The notes: generated from the sequence alone by a model not told the origin. A stretch of DNA of 64,000 bases from Halarcobacter mediterraneus (GCF_004116625.1 NZ_NXIE01000002.1:186001-250000), one strand, 5' to 3'; shown: positions 33,698-44,363, counted from the stretch's first letter. Program-made: numbers and translations.

Positions 33698-34741
33698 TAA
33701 ACTATCTAGTTTATTTTGAATAAACTTTTTAACCTCAGCATAATCTATAGTCTCTTTAAAATCATCAAATTTACAACCACTAGCATTTACATGACCACCA
33801 CCATTTGCTAGTTTCTGAGCAATAAGGGAAACATCAACTTTCCCATCTGCTCTAAATGAAGTATTTCCTTTTTTACTAATATCAATAAAAAAATCATACT
33901 CTTTGTTTGCTACTAAAAAAGCATTTGCTGGAATTGAAATTGAACCTAATGTATAAGTTAGAATACCTTTGTGACCTTTATATGTTACTGTTAATTTTTC
34001 TTTTAATTCTTCAATTGAAGAAACTAAATATTTTGCAGCTAAATTGTCTATAGTATCATCTTTACCATTTTGTTTTAAATACTCTTTTTTTATACTATGA
34101 ATGCTATTATCCAATAAGATATTTCCATTTTCTTTATCTAAAAACTTTGAAGCTTCTTTTAATAAATATAATCTAAAATCTCTATTTAAATCTGCAAAAA
34201 GAACATTATTTATTTCTCTTACTCTACTAATCATAGTTAATAAAACTTTTCCAAATTCAAAATTTTTTACTTCATTATCAAGCCAAATATCAATTGCATT
34301 TACACTATCAATTAAAGGTTTTAACCATTTTGTAGTTTCCTCATCAAAACCTTTATGCTTTTGCAAAATATATTCATAAGTAATTTTTGCAGCACATTTA
34401 CTAACATCTAAAAAGTACCAATCATATTTTTGAGCACTTTTTTCTCCTGTAGCATGATGATCTAAAAGTTGAAGTTCTATCTTATAACCATTATTGTTTA
34501 ATTCTTCAATACTCCTATTTAAATCTTTTGCTTCTTGTAAAGTAAGATTTAAATCTGTAACTAGAAAAAGTACTTCTTCATTCTCATAAGATTGAATTGT
34601 TTCTAAAATCTTTTTCAAAGATAGCTTTACTTCTAAACCATAATTCGCATTATAAAAAAAACCTTCTTTAAAATACTCTTTTGTAATTAGTTGACAAGAA
34701 AAACCATCTAAATCAGTATGAGATAAATGAAAAAGCTTCAT
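33692..34741 (-). CDS. DHH/DHHA1-family phosphoesterase
   Basis: A 349-aa protein with the DHH motif set: HTDLDGFSCQLI (metal-binding Asp pair at the N-terminus), FLVTDLN, LLDHHATGE (the DHH motif) and the DHHA1 end GGGHVNASGCKF. Such proteins are metal-dependent phosphodiesterases that hydrolyse short oligonucleotides or cyclic dinucleotides. The precise substrate cannot be read. It overlaps the Rrf2 regulator by 4 bases and forms an operon with it. Confidence 0.9.
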   Translation of the reverse strand: MKLFHLSHTDLDGFSCQLITKEYFKEGFFYNANYGLEVKLSLKKILETIQSYENEEVLFLVTDLNLTLQEAKDLNRSIEELNNNGYKIELQLLDHHATGEKSAQKYDWYFLDVSKCAAKITYEYILQKHKGFDEETTKWLKPLIDSVNAIDIWLDNEVKNFEFGKVLLTMISRVREINNVLFADLNRDFRLYLLKEASKFLDKENGNILLDNSIHSIKKEYLKQNGKDDTIDNLAAKYLVSSIEELKEKLTVTYKGHKGILTYTLGSISIPANAFLVANKEYDFFIDISKKGNTSFRADGKVDVSLIAQKLANGGGHVNASGCKFDDFKETIDYAEVKKFIQNKLDSLS

Positions 34742-35142
34742 GTAGCTATATCCTTTAATGTAAGACTTCCTAAAAAGTCATTTATTTTTCCTTGTAGATT
34801 ATTTAGTAAAGGCCAAACGCTACAGGCATTTGCAATATCTTGTGGACATGATGTAATAGAAGGTGAACACTCAAATACTGAAGGTATTTTTTCTTCAGCT
34901 ACTGTTGTAATTTCTAAAATTGTAATTTCATCATAAGGTTTTTTTAGAACAAATCCACCATTAACACCTCTTTGAGAAAGTACAATATCATTTTTTGCAA
35001 GATTTTGCATAATTTTAGCTAAAAAAGATTTTGGAATATTTAACTCTCTTGACAAAACATCAACATTTTTAGGACTATCACTCTTAGCAATAGAAATTAA
35101 AGAAAGTAAAGCATATTCGCTCTTTTTTGTAAGTAACATCAT
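34738..35142 (-). CDS. Rrf2-family transcriptional regulator (probable Fe-S sensor)
   Basis: A 134-aa winged-helix repressor of the Rrf2 family: LLTKKSEYALLSLISIA, the recognition helix region LSRELNIPKSFLAKIMQNLAKNDIV, wing SQRGVNGGFVLKKPYDEITILEI. Three cysteines in the C-terminal helix follow the pattern C-x6-C-x7-C (FECSPSITSCPQDIANACS), consistent with a ligated Fe-S cluster as in IscR/NsrR although the spacing is slightly wider. It may respond to NO or iron-sulfur status; this is inference. Confidence 0.9.
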   Translation of the reverse strand: MMLLTKKSEYALLSLISIAKSDSPKNVDVLSRELNIPKSFLAKIMQNLAKNDIVLSQRGVNGGFVLKKPYDEITILEITTVAEEKIPSVFECSPSITSCPQDIANACSVWPLLNNLQGKINDFLGSLTLKDIAT

Positions 35143-35236
35143 TATTCCTAATAATTTTTCTAACTATTCTACAAGAAGATTTATTAATTTTTATTATTAT
35201 TATAAATTAGTTTCTATCTTTATGTTTAATTCAAAA

Positions 35237-35269
35237 AAAAAGGTTGCAAGGAAAGCTTGCAACCTTTTT
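35237..35269 (-). terminator. Terminator after rpsO
   Basis: Fourteen-bp stem (35237-35250 with 35256-35269) and 5-nt loop, flanked by A-run and T-run; it follows the rpsO stop and separates it from the Rrf2 gene. Confidence 0.88.
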
Positions 35270-35289
35270 TAATCTTGATAAGCTTTTAA

Positions 35290-35562
35290 TTACTTAGCTC
35301 TAATTCCTAACTCTGCAACTAAAGAAGTAAATCTTGCATAATCAGTTTTCTTTAAATATGCAAGAAGTCTTTTTCTTTTTCCAACCATTTTTAAAAGACC
35401 TAATCTTGATGAGTGATCTTGTTTATTTGATTTTAAATGCTCTGTTAAAACTCTAACTTGCTCTGTTAATAGTGCAATTTGTACTTCTGCTGAACCTGTA
35501 TCGTTGTCTTCTCTTCTGAACTTTGCAATAATCTGTGCTTTTACGTCCTGATCTAAAGCCAT
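35290..35562 (-). CDS. rpsO: 30S ribosomal protein S15
   Basis: A 90-aa ribosomal protein that binds 16S rRNA and organises the central domain. Family patterns: [46 protein letters not shown] and the final [13 protein letters not shown] strong AGGAGG ribosome binding site precedes the ATG. It is a single-gene unit ended by a strong terminator. Confidence 0.97.
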   Translation of the reverse strand: MALDQDVKAQIIAKFRREDNDTGSAEVQIALLTEQVRVLTEHLKSNKQDHSSRLGLLKMVGKRKRLLAYLKKTDYARFTSLVAELGIRAK

Positions 35563-35718
35563 AATAACCTCCTGATAGGTATATAAATAATCTCACTTAA
35601 CTAAAGTGGAAAAAGATTTTATCTAAGTTAATATTAATATACCTTTAAGAAAACCTTATTATTAGTTATATTTAATATAAGTAAACTATAATGTTTAAAT
35701 TAAAAGCAAAGGAAACGA

Positions 35719-36537
35719 ATGCAGAAAAGATTTATTTTAAATAAAGCCTACTCTTACAAACTTTTTATGTTGATTGCATTTTTTTTATTTTCATCTGTTA
35801 TGTATCAAGGTCATATACAAATAGGAGAAATATATTCTATTTTATTTTTTATCTCTTTAGCACTTTGTGCTTTCCAAATTGCTTCTATTATTTATGTCAC
35901 TTTTATAAAAAGAATTATAGAAATAAAAATTGATGAATCTACTATTTTATGGGAAGTATCCGATAATAATAAAGTTAATAAAAAGCAAATTATTAAACTA
36001 ACTGATATTGAAAATATCAAAACAGAAATAAACTATTTATTTGGAAATGTTTATTCTTCTTTTCAAGTAGTATTTCAATTAAAAGATAAAAGTGAAAGAA
36101 TTCTTACTGATGGTATTACTTATGATTTTGGCTTAAAAAAAGCAGAAGAAGTATGTAAGTTTCTTCTTGATAATAATTTAGGAGATAAGCAAGATATAAA
36201 ATTTTCAAGATTAATCAAAGAATTAAATATAGATACAAATAAAAATCAAAAATTCACAAAAAAAGAAAATGAGCATTATTATACTGGAATCATTTCAGAT
36301 AATAAAAAAGAATTTTTATCTTTAAGAATTCAAATTGAAACCTTATATGATAAATATAAAATTGTAGAAAAAAATATCAATAATGAATACTTAGTAAAAA
36401 ATGAAGAAAATAAAGACTCATATATTCATTTAAAATCAAATGTATTAGGTCTTTTTATAGACTTTTATAAGGTTAAAAGAAAAGAAGAGTTTAAAACCTT
36501 GGAAGAAATGGGGAAAAGAAAAAAAATAGGATTTTAA
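35719..36537 (+). CDS. Membrane protein of unknown function
   Basis: A 272-aa protein with two N-terminal helices (about 15-32 and 40-62) and a cytoplasmic domain. The part after the helices (IIEIKIDESTILWEV...) looks like a PH-like YdbS/bPH2 beta-domain reading ILWEVSDNNKVNKKQIIKL, and the rest is charged. I do not recognise a specific family. It stands between rpsO and moaA without an obvious operon partner. Confidence 0.7.
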   Translation: MQKRFILNKAYSYKLFMLIAFFLFSSVMYQGHIQIGEIYSILFFISLALCAFQIASIIYVTFIKRIIEIKIDESTILWEVSDNNKVNKKQIIKLTDIENIKTEINYLFGNVYSSFQVVFQLKDKSERILTDGITYDFGLKKAEEVCKFLLDNNLGDKQDIKFSRLIKELNIDTNKNQKFTKKENEHYYTGIISDNKKEFLSLRIQIETLYDKYKIVEKNINNEYLVKNEENKDSYIHLKSNVLGLFIDFYKVKRKEEFKTLEEMGKRKKIGF

Positions 36538-36538
36538 A

Positions 36539-37507
36539 TTATCCCCCTGTTTCGTAAAATGCTCTGGTTGAAGTCTCATTAGAATCTTCGCTAGACCATT
36601 TATTTTTTTCTGGTTTATTAGCAAGAACCTCTTTTAAAATAGCTGCTGCTTTTTTAATATTACCTTCTTTTATAGCTTCTTTTATACTTTTTGAATCTTC
36701 ATAATATAAACAGGGAATTAAAACACCGCTTGCTGTAAGTCTTATTCTATTACAGGTTGAACAAAAATCATCTTTATGGGGTTCTATAATTCCAAAAACA
36801 TAACCATCATCTAATTTATAATTTTGAGAAGGAGAAGAACCTTCTCTTTCTTGCTTTTGAAAACTATATGATTTTCTTATAAGTTCTTGTATCTCTTCAC
36901 TATTTAAACCTTTTGCAGTATTTTTAGCATGAGAGTTTTCCATATATTCTATAAATCTTATAGGAAAACCTTTTTCTTTGCAAAAGTTTAGAATATCTAC
37001 TAATTCAGTATCATTTATCCCTTTCATTGGGACACAGTTTATTTTTATCTTTAAACCAACTTTATGAGCAGTTTCAATTCCTTTTAAAACTTTTTTTAAA
37101 ACATTTTTTTGAGCTATTTTAGCGGCAACATCTTCTTTTAGAGAATCTAGAGATATATTTATTCTTCTTAAACCTGCATCTTTAAGTTTCCCTGCAGCGT
37201 GTTCTAGTAAAAAACCATTTGTAGTTAAAGCTAAATCAATATCATTTTTATATGAAGAAATCATCTCAACAAAGTTTTCTAAACCTTCTCTTAATAAAGG
37301 TTCGCCACCTGTTATTCTAACCTTTTTAATTCCTTCATCAATACCAACTTTAATAAACTCAAATAATTCTTCATATGTTAATAATTCTTCTTTTGGAACC
37401 CAAGAAAAAGGTTTTTCAGGCATACAGTATTGGCATCTAAAGTTACATCTTTCTGTAACTGAAACCCTTAAATAATCTACTGTTCTACCATGCCCATCTA
37501 TTAACAT
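36539..37507 (-). CDS. moaA: GTP 3',8-cyclase MoaA
   Basis: Radical SAM enzyme (322 aa) that starts molybdenum cofactor synthesis by rearranging GTP. The N-terminal cluster is Cys21-x3-Cys25-x2-Cys28 ([12 protein letters not shown]), with [11 protein letters not shown]. The C-terminal second cluster is [18 protein letters not shown], and the essential terminal Gly-Gly closes the protein (FYETGG). Standard length and complete. Confidence 0.96.
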   Translation of the reverse strand: MLIDGHGRTVDYLRVSVTERCNFRCQYCMPEKPFSWVPKEELLTYEELFEFIKVGIDEGIKKVRITGGEPLLREGLENFVEMISSYKNDIDLALTTNGFLLEHAAGKLKDAGLRRINISLDSLKEDVAAKIAQKNVLKKVLKGIETAHKVGLKIKINCVPMKGINDTELVDILNFCKEKGFPIRFIEYMENSHAKNTAKGLNSEEIQELIRKSYSFQKQEREGSSPSQNYKLDDGYVFGIIEPHKDDFCSTCNRIRLTASGVLIPCLYYEDSKSIKEAIKEGNIKKAAAILKEVLANKPEKNKWSSEDSNETSTRAFYETGG

Positions 37508-37585
37508 TTACACTCCATTTAAGTCAAAATTTCGTTAGCATATTATATTAAGACTTAAATTTGACAAATAGTTTCTTACTAATTA

Positions 37586-38548
37586 TTAAGAAAATAAGTT
37601 TTTAAAGAAACTTAAAAAACCTTTTTTATCTTCATTAAGCATATTATATGCTTCATTTATTGAGTCAACTCTTTTTGCTGCATATAATAATATTGCTACA
37701 TTTAATTTTGCAAGTTTAATAGTTTCTTTATCAGGATTTTTAACAAAATCTAAAGCCTGTTCTAAAGTTAAATTCTCAAATTTCTTATTATAATTTATCC
37801 CAAGGTTTTTTAAATTCACACCTTTATCTTCAAGTTTTCCATTTTCCTCAATCCAATATTTAAAATTAGAAAAAACCTCTGGAGTTCCTTCATTTCCTTT
37901 CAAAACAAAGAAATTCTTATATTTATTTGAAAAAAGTTTTGTATATTTTTCTACATATGGTCTATGAAAAGCAGATGTTATTGCATATTTTGAATTTGCA
38001 GGATTTAAAAGTTTCTCAGTTGTATTAAAAATTGTTCTCATATATAATTTTTTTCTTAAAGCCGTTAAATCAGATAACTCTTTAAAATAATTCTTTCTAT
38101 CATAAAAGTGTATATTATCTTCTAAGTCTACATTTGTAGCAATATCTTTTACAGTAACACCCTCTTTTGCAGGTTGTAAATAATCTCCACTAATAACTAT
38201 ATCTAAAGGTTTAATATGATTATTCTTTTCAAAAAACTCTTTTAGTATTTTTCCATATAAAGGAAATAAATAAGGTTGTTTTGTTTTCCCATCATAAGAA
38301 AAACCTAATTCAATTGATTCTGGAATATTTTCTCTTCTAATATACTTTTCAAAAGATTCCAAACATGCTTCAATCTCTTCATCACTCTCTAATTTCACCC
38401 TTAAAAGCATCAAAAAAGCTGCAGCTTGTTCACTTTCACACTTTTGTTCTAAAATTCCTTGAATAGCTTCAATAGTCTCTTCTTTTGTCAAATTTCTATT
38501 AGACTTTGGTCCTGTTCCAACTGCTTTAATATATTTAAAAAAATTCAT
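37586..38548 (-). CDS. Glycosyltransferase family 3 protein (TrpD2/anthranilate phosphoribosyltransferase-like)
   Basis: A 320-aa protein. The N-terminal helical bundle (LTKEETIEAIQGILEQKCESEQAAAFLMLLRVKLESDEEIEACLESF) and the following alpha/beta domain resemble the nucleoside phosphorylase/TrpD fold. The phosphoribosyl-binding Gly loop of true TrpD is not visible, so it is more like YbiB/TrpD2, which binds nucleic acid and is linked to stress. Assignment is by fold and the N-terminal pattern only. Confidence 0.75.
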   Translation of the reverse strand: MNFFKYIKAVGTGPKSNRNLTKEETIEAIQGILEQKCESEQAAAFLMLLRVKLESDEEIEACLESFEKYIRRENIPESIELGFSYDGKTKQPYLFPLYGKILKEFFEKNNHIKPLDIVISGDYLQPAKEGVTVKDIATNVDLEDNIHFYDRKNYFKELSDLTALRKKLYMRTIFNTTEKLLNPANSKYAITSAFHRPYVEKYTKLFSNKYKNFFVLKGNEGTPEVFSNFKYWIEENGKLEDKGVNLKNLGINYNKKFENLTLEQALDFVKNPDKETIKLAKLNVAILLYAAKRVDSINEAYNMLNEDKKGFLSFFKNLFS

Positions 38549-38624
38549 AAAAAATCCTATCTTTTTTCGTATTTTAACACAAATTATTCAATAACTTATA
38601 AAAATTTTACTTAATTTATGTAAA

Positions 38625-39005
38625 ATGATTCTTATGAAAATATTTTTAATATCTATACTACTTTTAAACATATCTTTTGCCACTAATATTAGAAGTGCTT
38701 TTGCAATTGGCATTTTTGATGAAGATGGAAATGGGGAAAATATACAACATATTAGAAAAACAAAGAAAAACTATAATGGTACTTGTTTTTCAAAAGTTTT
38801 TGTAAATGGAAATTATGGAAGTAATACCCCAATGGTAAAAATAGGAAACTCAATTGGACACTTACAATCTACTAAATCAATTTATAATAAATATAAAATA
38901 AAAACAGGTGAAGTTTTATTATTTAAACATTATGGTGTAAAAAGTGGATATATAAAAGTATGGATACTAGATAAGCTCTATGATTCAAGAGTTTTTATTA
39001 AATAA
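38625..39005 (+). CDS. Small exported protein of unknown function
   Basis: A 126-aa product with a signal peptide (cut after about residue 19, ISFAT) and a mature part with strands (TCFSKVFVNGNYGS, GEVLLFKHYGVKSGYIKVWILDK). The start could also be the ATG three codons downstream; neither has a strong ribosome binding site. No known family recognised. Confidence 0.6.
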   Translation: MILMKIFLISILLLNISFATNIRSAFAIGIFDEDGNGENIQHIRKTKKNYNGTCFSKVFVNGNYGSNTPMVKIGNSIGHLQSTKSIYNKYKIKTGEVLLFKHYGVKSGYIKVWILDKLYDSRVFIK

Positions 39006-39094
39006 TTATTTTTTATCTACAAAAGTATAAATCTAATTCTAATTTTTATTATTATTTTTGTACAATATCAATCACATTAAAAAAAAGAGTAGTT

Positions 39095-41092
39095 ATGATA
39101 AATAAATTTAATTTGGAAGAATTAAAAAATAAAGCTCAAAAAATAAAACTTCTCTATGCAGAAGATGATCCTGCTATTATGAAAAGTATTGTTGGCTTAT
39201 TAGAATCCATATTTAAAAAACAAAATATAATAACCGCAAAAGATGGGCAAGAAGCTTTAGAAAAGTTTCAAGAAGAAGGAAATATTGATTTAATCATAAC
39301 TGATATAAATATGCCCAAAATGACTGGTATAAACCTAATAGAAGAAATTAGAAAATTTAATATTGATATTCCTACTATAATCATTTCAGCGTATGACAAT
39401 AAAAACTTAATAAATGATGCAATAAGAGCAGGAATAGATGGTTTTATCTTTAAACCTTTAGAAATAGAACAATTCTATCAAACCCTAAAGAAAGTAATTG
39501 AAAAATGTAATCTTATAAAAGAAAATAAAAAGAATCTAATCATTTTAAAACAGTATCAAGATATTACAAACAAAAGTGCAATCATTTCAAAAACTGACCC
39601 AAGAGGTGTTATTACCTTTGTAAATGAAAACTTTTGTGAAATATCAGGATATACAGAAGAGGAATTAGTTGGAAACAATCATAGTATTGTAAGACATCCA
39701 GATAATCCAAAAGAGTTATTTACTGAACTTTGGCAAACAATAAGAGTTGAAAAAAGACCTTGGACAGGAATTATTAAAAATCTTTCAAAAGATGGGAAAA
39801 GTTATTTTGTAAAATCTACTATAAAACCTATACTTGACCATAATGGAGAAATTATTGAATATATGGCATTAAGAGATAATGTAACCCAAATAATGAGTGA
39901 AAGAAGACAATTAATTGCAAGTTTAGAGTCTTGTAACAAAGTTTTTCTAGCCTTAATTCAAATAGAAAACTTCGATATTCTAGATAAATTCTATGATAAT
40001 AAAAGTATTGAAAAGATTGAAGAAATTTATGGAGATACGATTATAGGATTATTACCAAAAGAAGCTCAAATCTTTGAAAAGATTTATAAATTAGGAGATG
40101 GTCTTTTTGCTCTTAGCTGTGATTATTCAAGACTAGAAAAGATTAATAAACCAATAAACAATCTTCTTAGTGAATTAATAATAAATACAAAACAAGAAAC
40201 CATTAGATTTGAAAATATTGAATATGATATTTCAATTATTGCAAGTTATTGTATTGGAGAAAAGAATATCTATGAAAATGCTAAGTATGGCATTGAAAAA
40301 GCTATAGAATCAAATATAAGCTTGCTTTTCGCAAACAATCTTGTAGAAGAAGCACAAAAAACAGCCCAAAGAAATATTGAAACAATTCATATGGTAAAAA
40401 AAGCCCTTGATAACTATAAAATTGTCTCTTTTTTCCAACCAATTGTTGAAAATAAAACTCAAAAAATCATAAAATATGAATCTTTAGTAAGACTTATAAA
40501 TGAAGAAGGAGAAACAATTTCTCCTTTTTTCTTTCTTGATGTTTCTAAAAAAGGTGCTTATTATACAAAAATTACAAATAGAGTAATTGAAAGTTCTTTT
40601 AATGTCCTTGAACACATAAAACATAATGTTAGCATTAACTTATCTGTTTTGGATATAGAAAATAATAGTATTAGAAAAAAAATTATTGAACTTATTAGCA
40701 AAGAAAAATATAAAGGTAGAATTACCTTTGAACTTTTAGAAGATGAAAATATTAAAGACTTTACTACTATTAAAAATTTTATTTCACAAGTTAAAGAAAT
40801 AGGTAATGTAAAAATTGCTATAGATGATTTTGGAAGTGGATACTCAAACTTTGAAAGATTATTAGAATATACTCCAGATATACTAAAAATTGATGGTTCA
40901 TTAATTAAAAATATTGAGACAGACACTTTTAGTAGAAATTTAGTAGAAACCATAGTAAGTTTTGCAAAAAAACAAAATATTGAAACCGTTGCGGAATATG
41001 TAGAAAATGAAAATATATATAAAATCTTAAAAGAAATGGGAGTTGATTACTCACAAGGTTATTATTTTGGAAAGCCTGAAAAAATAATATAA
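39095..41092 (+). CDS. Response regulator with PAS, degenerate GGDEF and EAL domains
   Basis: A 665-aa signalling protein. Receiver domain about 15-130 with acidic Asp24/Asp25, phosphoacceptor Asp70 (LIITDINMPKMTG) and Lys120. PAS domain about 155-270 (DPRGVITFVNENFCEISGYTEEELVG). A GGDEF-like region about 280-420 with no GGDEF motif (KLGDGLFALSC instead), so cyclase activity is unlikely. EAL domain about 435-660 with YESLVRL (Glu462), NLSV Asn, FELLE Glu and DDFGSGYSN (Asp577/578), all residues needed to hydrolyse cyclic di-GMP. It is likely a phosphorylation-controlled phosphodiesterase. Confidence 0.92.
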   Translation: MINKFNLEELKNKAQKIKLLYAEDDPAIMKSIVGLLESIFKKQNIITAKDGQEALEKFQEEGNIDLIITDINMPKMTGINLIEEIRKFNIDIPTIIISAYDNKNLINDAIRAGIDGFIFKPLEIEQFYQTLKKVIEKCNLIKENKKNLIILKQYQDITNKSAIISKTDPRGVITFVNENFCEISGYTEEELVGNNHSIVRHPDNPKELFTELWQTIRVEKRPWTGIIKNLSKDGKSYFVKSTIKPILDHNGEIIEYMALRDNVTQIMSERRQLIASLESCNKVFLALIQIENFDILDKFYDNKSIEKIEEIYGDTIIGLLPKEAQIFEKIYKLGDGLFALSCDYSRLEKINKPINNLLSELIINTKQETIRFENIEYDISIIASYCIGEKNIYENAKYGIEKAIESNISLLFANNLVEEAQKTAQRNIETIHMVKKALDNYKIVSFFQPIVENKTQKIIKYESLVRLINEEGETISPFFFLDVSKKGAYYTKITNRVIESSFNVLEHIKHNVSINLSVLDIENNSIRKKIIELISKEKYKGRITFELLEDENIKDFTTIKNFISQVKEIGNVKIAIDDFGSGYSNFERLLEYTPDILKIDGSLIKNIETDTFSRNLVETIVSFAKKQNIETVAEYVENENIYKILKEMGVDYSQGYYFGKPEKII

Positions 41093-41111
41093 GAGTAAAA
41101 CTACTCTTATA
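41088..41111. terminator. Bidirectional terminator between the EAL protein and phoD
   Basis: TATAAGAGTA (41088-41097) pairs with TACTCTTATA (41102-41111) around AAAC, between convergent genes. Confidence 0.75.
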
Positions 41112-42876
41112 CTATTTTATTTGTATTAACTAAAGTTTTTAAAGATACTTGTCTTGATGCATCTAAACTATAATTAGTAGAAGCATAATTATCCAAATAA
41201 TACCAATTTGTAGTAGCTTCATCCTCTGTGAAAGTTACAGTCATAAATCCTCTTTGATTTAAGTTTGTATATTTTAAATCATCTATTAAAAAAGAAATTG
41301 CATTTTCAAAAGCTTTTGCAGAATCCATAGAAGTTAAACCTGCATAATCTTCCATCCCTGGTGAAGATACAGAAGTAACTGCATATTCTACACCCACACT
41401 ATTTCCATTAGAATCTTTTAATTCATTTGCCCAAGAATTATGAGTGTCTCCTGATAAAACAATAAGATTTTTCCCTAAAGACAAAGAAGTGCCTAAAAGA
41501 ACTTCTCTTTCATAAAAATACCCATCCCAAGCATCTAAGTTATATGGTAATGTAGTATTAAGCCTTAAAGCTTCTTCTTCACTTACTGTTGAACCTCCTG
41601 ATAAAATCCTTGTTTTTATTGAAACAAGTTCCGAAACTTGTTCATTTAACTGAGTTAATAAAGCAAGTTTTTGTTCATCTGTTAAATCATTTTCTAACTG
41701 AGAAATAGATGTTAGTAATTCTGCTGGTAAAAACATTCTTCCCATTAGTACTTGTTGACCTAAAACCTGCCAAGTTGAAGCTGATGTGCTTAATTTATTT
41801 TGTAACCATAATAATTGCTCATTTCCTAACATTGTTCTACTTGAATCAAGTAAATCTGAAGAAAAACTTACAGAATCAAAATTTGCACTTTTATCAAAAT
41901 AGTTTGAATAGTTTAATTGTTTATCTCTACTTAATACTCTAGTATCAAGCATATATAAACTTACTAAATCTCCAAACTCAAAATTTCTATAGATAATCTC
42001 ATTATTATCTTCTTCATAAGCTCTAATAGGTAACCATTCAAAATAAGCTTTTAAAGCTGCCATTTTTCTTGTTTGAAAATCTCCTTCTGTATCATTATTA
42101 TGATTCTGGGCTCCATCTTTATAAGTATCATTTGCTATTTCATGGTCATCCCAAACAGTTATAAATGGTACTTTCTTATGTAGAGCTTGTAAGCCTTCAT
42201 CTGTTCTATATAAAGCATATCTTTTTCTATAATCCTCTATGGTTAAAAGCTCTGTGTCATTATCACTAGGCAAAGCTCTACCTATTTCAACAGCATTTTT
42301 AGTAGCATAAGCAGGAGTAAGTCCATCAGCTTCAAACATTCCATATTCATATATATAATCACCTAAATGTAAAACAACATCTAAATCTTGTATTTTTGAA
42401 GCTTCCATATATGCATTAAAATATCCATTTGGATAGTTAGAACATGAAAATACCGCCATTTTTACTTGACTAGGATTAGATGAAATAGTTTTTGTTTTTC
42501 CTATAACTGAAACTTTATCATTTGCTTTAAATCTATAATAATATTCTTTATCAGATTCTAAGTTTTGTAAGTCTATTTTGACAGTATAATCATTGTCTTT
42601 TTTAGCTTTTGCATCACCTGAATGAATCAAAGTAGAAAAGTCTTCAAATTTTGAGACTTCATAAGAAAGACTTAATTCATTTAAATTATTTTCAGGAGTA
42701 AGTCTAGTCCAGATTATTACACTATCTTCAGTAGGATCTCCACTAGCAACCCCATGCAAGAAATCAACATTTGTTGAATTTGAATTACTACCACAGGCAC
42801 TTAACCCAGTAGAAACAACTATAGAATAAAAACTTAATGCAGATATTTTAAGAAAGTCTCTTCTTGTAAATTTCAT
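41107..42876 (-). CDS. phoD: PhoD-like alkaline phosphatase/phosphodiesterase, Tat-exported
   Basis: A 589-aa metal-dependent phosphatase. The N-terminus has a Tat signal (TRRDFLKISALSF) leading to LSACGS, a possible lipobox, so it may be a lipoprotein. The PhoD N-terminal domain (about 38-130; HGVASGDPTEDSVIIWTRLT) is followed by the metallophosphatase domain with VFSCSNYPNGYFNAY, LHLGDYIYEYG, VWDDHEIANDTYKDGA, VLGQQVLMGRM and VLSGDTHNSWAN, which carry the Fe/Ca ligands. It releases phosphate from diesters in the periplasm. No Pho box was found upstream. Confidence 0.93.
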   Translation of the reverse strand: MKFTRRDFLKISALSFYSIVVSTGLSACGSNSNSTNVDFLHGVASGDPTEDSVIIWTRLTPENNLNELSLSYEVSKFEDFSTLIHSGDAKAKKDNDYTVKIDLQNLESDKEYYYRFKANDKVSVIGKTKTISSNPSQVKMAVFSCSNYPNGYFNAYMEASKIQDLDVVLHLGDYIYEYGMFEADGLTPAYATKNAVEIGRALPSDNDTELLTIEDYRKRYALYRTDEGLQALHKKVPFITVWDDHEIANDTYKDGAQNHNNDTEGDFQTRKMAALKAYFEWLPIRAYEEDNNEIIYRNFEFGDLVSLYMLDTRVLSRDKQLNYSNYFDKSANFDSVSFSSDLLDSSRTMLGNEQLLWLQNKLSTSASTWQVLGQQVLMGRMFLPAELLTSISQLENDLTDEQKLALLTQLNEQVSELVSIKTRILSGGSTVSEEEALRLNTTLPYNLDAWDGYFYEREVLLGTSLSLGKNLIVLSGDTHNSWANELKDSNGNSVGVEYAVTSVSSPGMEDYAGLTSMDSAKAFENAISFLIDDLKYTNLNQRGFMTVTFTEDEATTNWYYLDNYASTNYSLDASRQVSLKTLVNTNKIV

Positions 42877-42959
42877 ATTAACTCACCTTTTTTAATTTGG
42901 CGAATTATAATACTAGAGTATTACATATGAATTACAAGAAAAGTTTTATATATATTAGA

Positions 42960-44198
42960 TTACATATATTTTTTAAGAACTTCAGGAATTGCTACTGTTC
43001 CATCTTCTTGTTGATAGTTTTCCATAATTGCAAGTAAAGTCCTTCCAACTGCTAAACTTGAACCATTTAATGTATGAGCTAAAATATTTTTCTTCCCATC
43101 TTTATATCTGATTTTTGCACGTCTTGCTTGGAACTCTCTTGTATTTGAAATAGAAGAGATTTCTCTATATTTATTTTGACCAGGAAGCCAAACTTCTAAG
43201 TCAATAGTTACAGCTGCACTAAAACCTAAATCACCAGTACATAATTGCACCTTTTGATGAGCCAGACCTAAAGAAGTTAATAAATCACTTGCACAAGAAA
43301 CCATTTTTTCAAATACTTCTTCTGACTCTTCTTGTTTTGTAATAGCAACCATTTCAACTTTATCAAATTGGTGTTGTCTAATTAATCCTCTTGTATCACG
43401 TCCCGCACTTCCTGCTTCTTTTCTAAAACAAGGAGTATAAGAAGTTAACATTAAAGGTAACTCTTCTGCTGGAACAATTTCATCATTGTAAAGGTTTGTT
43501 AATGACACCTCAGCAGTAGGAATTAAATATAAATCTTCCCCTTCAATTTTAAATAAATCATCTTCAAATTTTGGAAGTTGACCTGTTCCTTGAAGTGTAT
43601 TAGAGTTTGCCATAAATGGAACATACCACTCTTCAAAACCTCTTTGTCTATTAAAATCAAGCATATAATTTATAAGTGCTCTTTCAAGTCTTGCACCCTG
43701 CCCTTTAATAGCAGAGAATCTTGATTTAGCTAGTTTTACACCTCTTTCAAAGTCTAACCAACCGTTATCTAAATCCCAGTGCTCTTTTGGTTCAAAATCA
43801 AAAGTTGGTTTCTCTCCAATAGTTTCTAATACAACATTCTCTTCTTCATCTGCACCATCTGGAACATTTGCATCTGGAAGATTTGGAACACCAAGTGCAA
43901 TAGAAGTAAGTTTTTCTTCTAAAACTCTAACTTCTTCTTCCATTTCTTGCTTTTGTGCTTTTAACTCATTAATATTAGCTTGTAAAGGAGCAATATCAAG
44001 TCCCTCTTTTTTGTATCTTCCAAACTCTTTTGATAATTTATTTTGCTCGGCTGTAACATTTTCCATCTCTTGTCTTTTTACTTTAGCTTCTTCTGAAATG
44101 GCTTTTAAGTTGTCTAAAACCTCTTGCTCAACACCTTTTCTTTCAAGTGAATTTGCAATATTTTCAAAATCTTTTTGTAGTAGTCTTACATCAATCAT
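42960..44198 (-). CDS. serS: Seryl-tRNA synthetase
   Basis: A 412-aa class II aminoacyl-tRNA synthetase. N-terminal long coiled coil (about 1-110) that recognises the long arm of tRNA-Ser; catalytic domain with motif 2 ([28 protein letters not shown]) and motif 3 ([20 protein letters not shown]). Full length; a housekeeping gene with its own promoter. Confidence 0.97.
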   Translation of the reverse strand: MIDVRLLQKDFENIANSLERKGVEQEVLDNLKAISEEAKVKRQEMENVTAEQNKLSKEFGRYKKEGLDIAPLQANINELKAQKQEMEEEVRVLEEKLTSIALGVPNLPDANVPDGADEEENVVLETIGEKPTFDFEPKEHWDLDNGWLDFERGVKLAKSRFSAIKGQGARLERALINYMLDFNRQRGFEEWYVPFMANSNTLQGTGQLPKFEDDLFKIEGEDLYLIPTAEVSLTNLYNDEIVPAEELPLMLTSYTPCFRKEAGSAGRDTRGLIRQHQFDKVEMVAITKQEESEEVFEKMVSCASDLLTSLGLAHQKVQLCTGDLGFSAAVTIDLEVWLPGQNKYREISSISNTREFQARRAKIRYKDGKKNILAHTLNGSSLAVGRTLLAIMENYQQEDGTVAIPEVLKKYM

Positions 44199-44321
44199 AA
44201 TTATTCTTTCTTATCGTGATTTTTCGAGATTATATCAAATTTTTTACAGATTTAGCTAAATCGGATTTTTAATCCTGCTTGTCATGTAGCACTTTTGATT
44301 AAGTCTTAATTTACTATTCAA

Positions 44322-44336
44322 TGATTATAATTCTCA
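44322..44336. promoter_or_regulatory. Weak Fur-box-like sequence before the iron-uptake cluster
   Basis: TGATTATAATTCTCA has the 7-1-7 layout of TGATAATNATTATCA with several mismatches and lies just before the first gene of the iron cluster. Confidence 0.3.
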
Positions 44337-44363
44337 AAATTGTCAATAAAAAAGGGGAGATTT

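Noticed and set aside
34727-34936. Plus-strand frame opposite the Rrf2 regulator
   Set aside because: Shadow of the Rrf2 gene; no ribosome binding site and no domain.
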